Shown: piece after piece, positions 50,217-52,135 of the stretch
How positions within the stretch are numbered: the first letter of the stretch is position 1
Layout: each line of letters opens with the position of its first letter
From: Parvibaculum sp.
GTDB taxonomy: Bacteria; Pseudomonadota; Alphaproteobacteria; Parvibaculales; Parvibaculaceae
DNA length: 52,135 nt
Direction of reading: 5' to 3'
NCBI RefSeq assembly: GCF_002684405.1
Contig: NZ_NYVD01000042.1
Coordinates: forward strand, 1 to 52,135
Program-made: the position numbers and the translations under genes
Notes under the pieces: model-generated
The model's input: the letters and a program-made list of their open reading frames with translations, nothing else
Database searches by the model: none
What the model was told of the DNA's origin: nothing

Positions 50217-52016
50217 ATGGGTGACAACCGCAATTTCATCATCGCGATCGCGCTTTCTGTGCTCGTTTTCGTCGGATGGCAGTACTTCTTCATCAATCCG
50301 AAGATGGAAGCCGAGAAGGCCCAGAAGGCCGCCCAACAGGCTGCGCAGACCCAGCAGACCGATGCCGCCGCGCAAAGCGATGGACATGCCCGCCCGCCCG
50401 CAATCGACGGTGCCGCGCCCCGCACACCGGCCACCTCCGCTCTCAGCGCGGAAACGGCTGCCACGCAGGGGCCGCGCATCAAGGTCAGCTCCGACAAGCT
50501 CGACGGCTCGATTTCGCTGAGCGGCGTGCGCTTCGACGATCTGAAACTGCGCAACTATCACACCGGCATCAAAGACGACACGCCCGAAGTCCGGCTGTTC
50601 TCGCCGGTGGGAACCCAGCATCCCTATTTCTCCGAATTCGGCTGGATCGCGCCGCCCAATTCCGGCATCGCCACACCCAATGCCAAAACGGTCTGGACCG
50701 TGGAAGGCAACAACACGCTGACGCCCACCACGCCGGTCAATCTCGTCTGGAACAATGGCAAGGGCCTCGTCTTCCATCGCAAGATTTCGCTCGACGACGA
50801 ATATCTCTTCACGATCAAAGACAGCGTGGAAAACAAGACCGGGTCGTCGGTCACGCTCTACCCCTACGGCCTCATCTCTCGCAACGGAGAGCCCGCCGGT
50901 CGCAAGATATATCTCCTTCATGAAGGCCTGATCGGCGCCCTCGACAGCGAAGGCCTTCTGGAAATCAACTATGACGACGTGAAGGACGAACCAGCCCAGA
51001 CCTACAAGGCGACTGACGGCTGGCTCGGCATTACCGACAAATACTGGGCCGCGGCGCTGATCCCCCAGAAGGACCGCAGCTTCGATGCGCGTTTCAGCGA
51101 GGCGCCGGGCAAGGCCAAGGAAATCTATCAGGCCGATTTCCGCTATGACGCCGTCACCGTCCCGGCCTCGGCCACGCAGACCATCACCAACAAGCTCTTT
51201 GCGGGCGCCAAGGTGGTGAATGTTGTCGACGGCTATCGCGACCAGGGCGTCTACAAGTTCGACCTGATGATCGACTGGGGCTGGTTCTGGTTCCTGACCA
51301 AGCCGATGTTCCAGGCGCTGCACTTCTTTGCCAACATCGTGGGCAATTTCGGCGTTGCGATCCTGATCGTGACCGTGCTCGTGAAACTCGCCTTCTTCCC
51401 GCTCGCCAACCGCTCCTATGTGGTGATGAGCAAGATGAAGATGCTGCAGCCCAAGATGAAGGAGCTGCAGGAGCGCTACGCCGACGATAAGATGAAGCAG
51501 CAGCAGGAGATCATGGAGCTCTACAAGAAGGAGCAGGTGAACCCGCTGGCCGGCTGCCTGCCCATTCTGATCCAGATCCCCGTCTTCTTCTCGCTCTACA
51601 AGGTGCTCTACGTCACCATCGAAATGCGGCATGCGCCGTTCTTCGGCTGGATCCATGACCTGTCGGTACCCGACCCGACGACGGTCTTCAATCTGTTCGG
51701 CCTGATCCCCTGGACGCCGCCCTCCATGCTGATGATCGGCGCCTGGCCGCTGATCATGGGCGTGACCATGTTCATGCAGCAGCGCATGAACCCGGCGCCC
51801 GCCGACCCGATCCAGCAGCAGATCTTCACCTGGATGCCCGTCATCTTCACCGTGATGCTGGCGGGCTTCCCGGCCGGTCTCGTCATCTACTGGGCATGGA
51901 ACAACTCCCTGTCCGTGCTGCAGCAGGGCGTCATCATGAAGCGGCAGGGCGTGAAGATCGAAATCTTCAGCAATCTCGGCTTCGACCGCCTGTTCGGCGG
52001 CTCCGGCAAGAGCTGA
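50217..52016 (+). CDS. yidC: membrane protein insertase YidC, 599 aa
   Basis: YidC inserts and folds inner-membrane proteins, alone or with the Sec translocon. The N-terminal helix ('NFIIAIALSVLVFVGWQYFFI') is at 5-25, and a Gln/Ala-rich linker follows at about 35-65. The large periplasmic P1 domain runs from about 75 to 345. The conserved C-terminal core starts at 'GNFGVAILIVTVLVKLAFFPL' and includes the 'KMKMLQPKMKELQERYADDKMKQQQEIMELYKKE' cytoplasmic hairpin and 'NPLAGCLPILIQIPVFFSLYKVL'. It is the Gram-negative long form. No basic ribosome-binding C-terminal tail is seen. Confidence 0.97.
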   Translation: MGDNRNFIIAIALSVLVFVGWQYFFINPKMEAEKAQKAAQQAAQTQQTDAAAQSDGHARPPAIDGAAPRTPATSALSAETAATQGPRIKVSSDKLDGSISLSGVRFDDLKLRNYHTGIKDDTPEVRLFSPVGTQHPYFSEFGWIAPPNSGIATPNAKTVWTVEGNNTLTPTTPVNLVWNNGKGLVFHRKISLDDEYLFTIKDSVENKTGSSVTLYPYGLISRNGEPAGRKIYLLHEGLIGALDSEGLLEINYDDVKDEPAQTYKATDGWLGITDKYWAAALIPQKDRSFDARFSEAPGKAKEIYQADFRYDAVTVPASATQTITNKLFAGAKVVNVVDGYRDQGVYKFDLMIDWGWFWFLTKPMFQALHFFANIVGNFGVAILIVTVLVKLAFFPLANRSYVVMSKMKMLQPKMKELQERYADDKMKQQQEIMELYKKEQVNPLAGCLPILIQIPVFFSLYKVLYVTIEMRHAPFFGWIHDLSVPDPTTVFNLFGLIPWTPPSMLMIGAWPLIMGVTMFMQQRMNPAPADPIQQQIFTWMPVIFTVMLAGFPAGLVIYWAWNNSLSVLQQGVIMKRQGVKIEIFSNLGFDRLFGGSGKS

Positions 52017-52020
52017 TCTC

Positions 52021-52135
52021 ATGACAGCTGAAGGCGGCGAGACGGAGGACGGAACGGGCGCCGATGCGCTCGAGGCCGGACGCTGGCTCTTCGCCCAGCC
52101 TTGCGAGTTCATGCTCGGCGTCACGACGCTGCGCG
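52021..52135 (+). CDS. engB: GTP-binding protein EngB/YsxC, N-terminal fragment (gene leaves to the right)
   Basis: The ATG is 4 bp after the yidC stop. Only 38 residues are in the window. 'GRWLFAQPCEFMLGVTTLR' matches the characteristic N terminus of alphaproteobacterial EngB ('LFAGPCDFV.G..SL'), a GTPase for ribosome assembly. The position directly after yidC is the usual one. The G domain lies beyond the right edge. Confidence 0.8.
   Translation, partial: MTAEGGETEDGTGADALEAGRWLFAQPCEFMLGVTTLR

Noticed and set aside
49476-52124. 882-codon open frame antisense to yidC, rnpA and rpmH
   Set aside because: It lies wholly opposite three conserved genes, has His/Asp/Arg-rich low-complexity composition and no recognisable domain; typical of GC-rich antisense frames.
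1-52135. CRISPR arrays, insertion sequences, prophage
   Set aside because: I saw no regularly spaced repeats, transposase or phage structural genes on either strand.

Overview
The window looks like a GC-rich alphaproteobacterial chromosome segment. The closing order rpmH-rnpA-yidC-engB, the TamA/TamB pair, a class I PHA synthase, a bacterial adrenodoxin-type ferredoxin and the many lipid-catabolism genes fit a free-living alphaproteobacterium. A Parvibaculum-like hydrocarbon or surfactant degrader is my best guess, but it is an inference and not proven here. I see no phage module, insertion sequence or CRISPR array. Gene density is high and most genes have clear Shine-Dalgarno sites.

Layout. 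1-2.1 kb: the end of an alpha/beta hydrolase and a small TetR/DUF1330/hypothetical operon. 2.1-4.4 kb: a copper-exporting P-type ATPase behind a textbook CueR-type promoter. 4.5-10.7 kb: tamA-tamB, translationally coupled. 10.7-13.6 kb: a small membrane protein and a lipidated subtilisin-type autotransporter-like protease. 13.7-16.3 kb: a 2Fe-2S ferredoxin, a ferritin-like di-iron protein and a double-PAS protein without output domain, preceded by a perfect 8+8 bp palindrome. 16.3-31.0 kb: a lipid block (NADP-dependent oxidoreductase, alkyl sulfatase, PHA synthase, nitronate monooxygenase-like protein, aldehyde dehydrogenase, MerR regulator, thiolase, alcohol dehydrogenase, TetR regulator, two acyl-CoA dehydrogenases, GST). 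31.1-33.7 kb: tonB-exbD-exbD-exbB behind a Fur-box-like site. 33.8-40.3 kb: TetR, DUF2855 protein, long GST-like protein, small hypothetical, tRNA-Arg(ACG), P1 peptidase and gamma-glutamyltransferase. 40.3-46.9 kb: a tightly overlapping operon of histidine kinase, otsB, GH15 hydrolase, otsA and glucokinase. 46.9-49.2 kb: a flavin disulfide reductase-like protein with a TVP38-family membrane protein. 49.4-52.1 kb: rpmH, rnpA, yidC and the start of engB.

How the genes fit together. The lipid block can be read as a path from alkyl sulfate to fatty alcohol, aldehyde, acid, beta-oxidation and storage polyester, with three local regulators. The trehalose operon carries both synthesis (OtsA, OtsB) and probable hydrolysis plus glucose re-phosphorylation (GH15, Glk), headed by a sensor kinase with no response regulator beside it. 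The least understood unit is the ferredoxin/di-iron pair with its palindrome and the following PAS protein. It is the best candidate here for an undescribed system, though I can support only its architecture and not its substrate.
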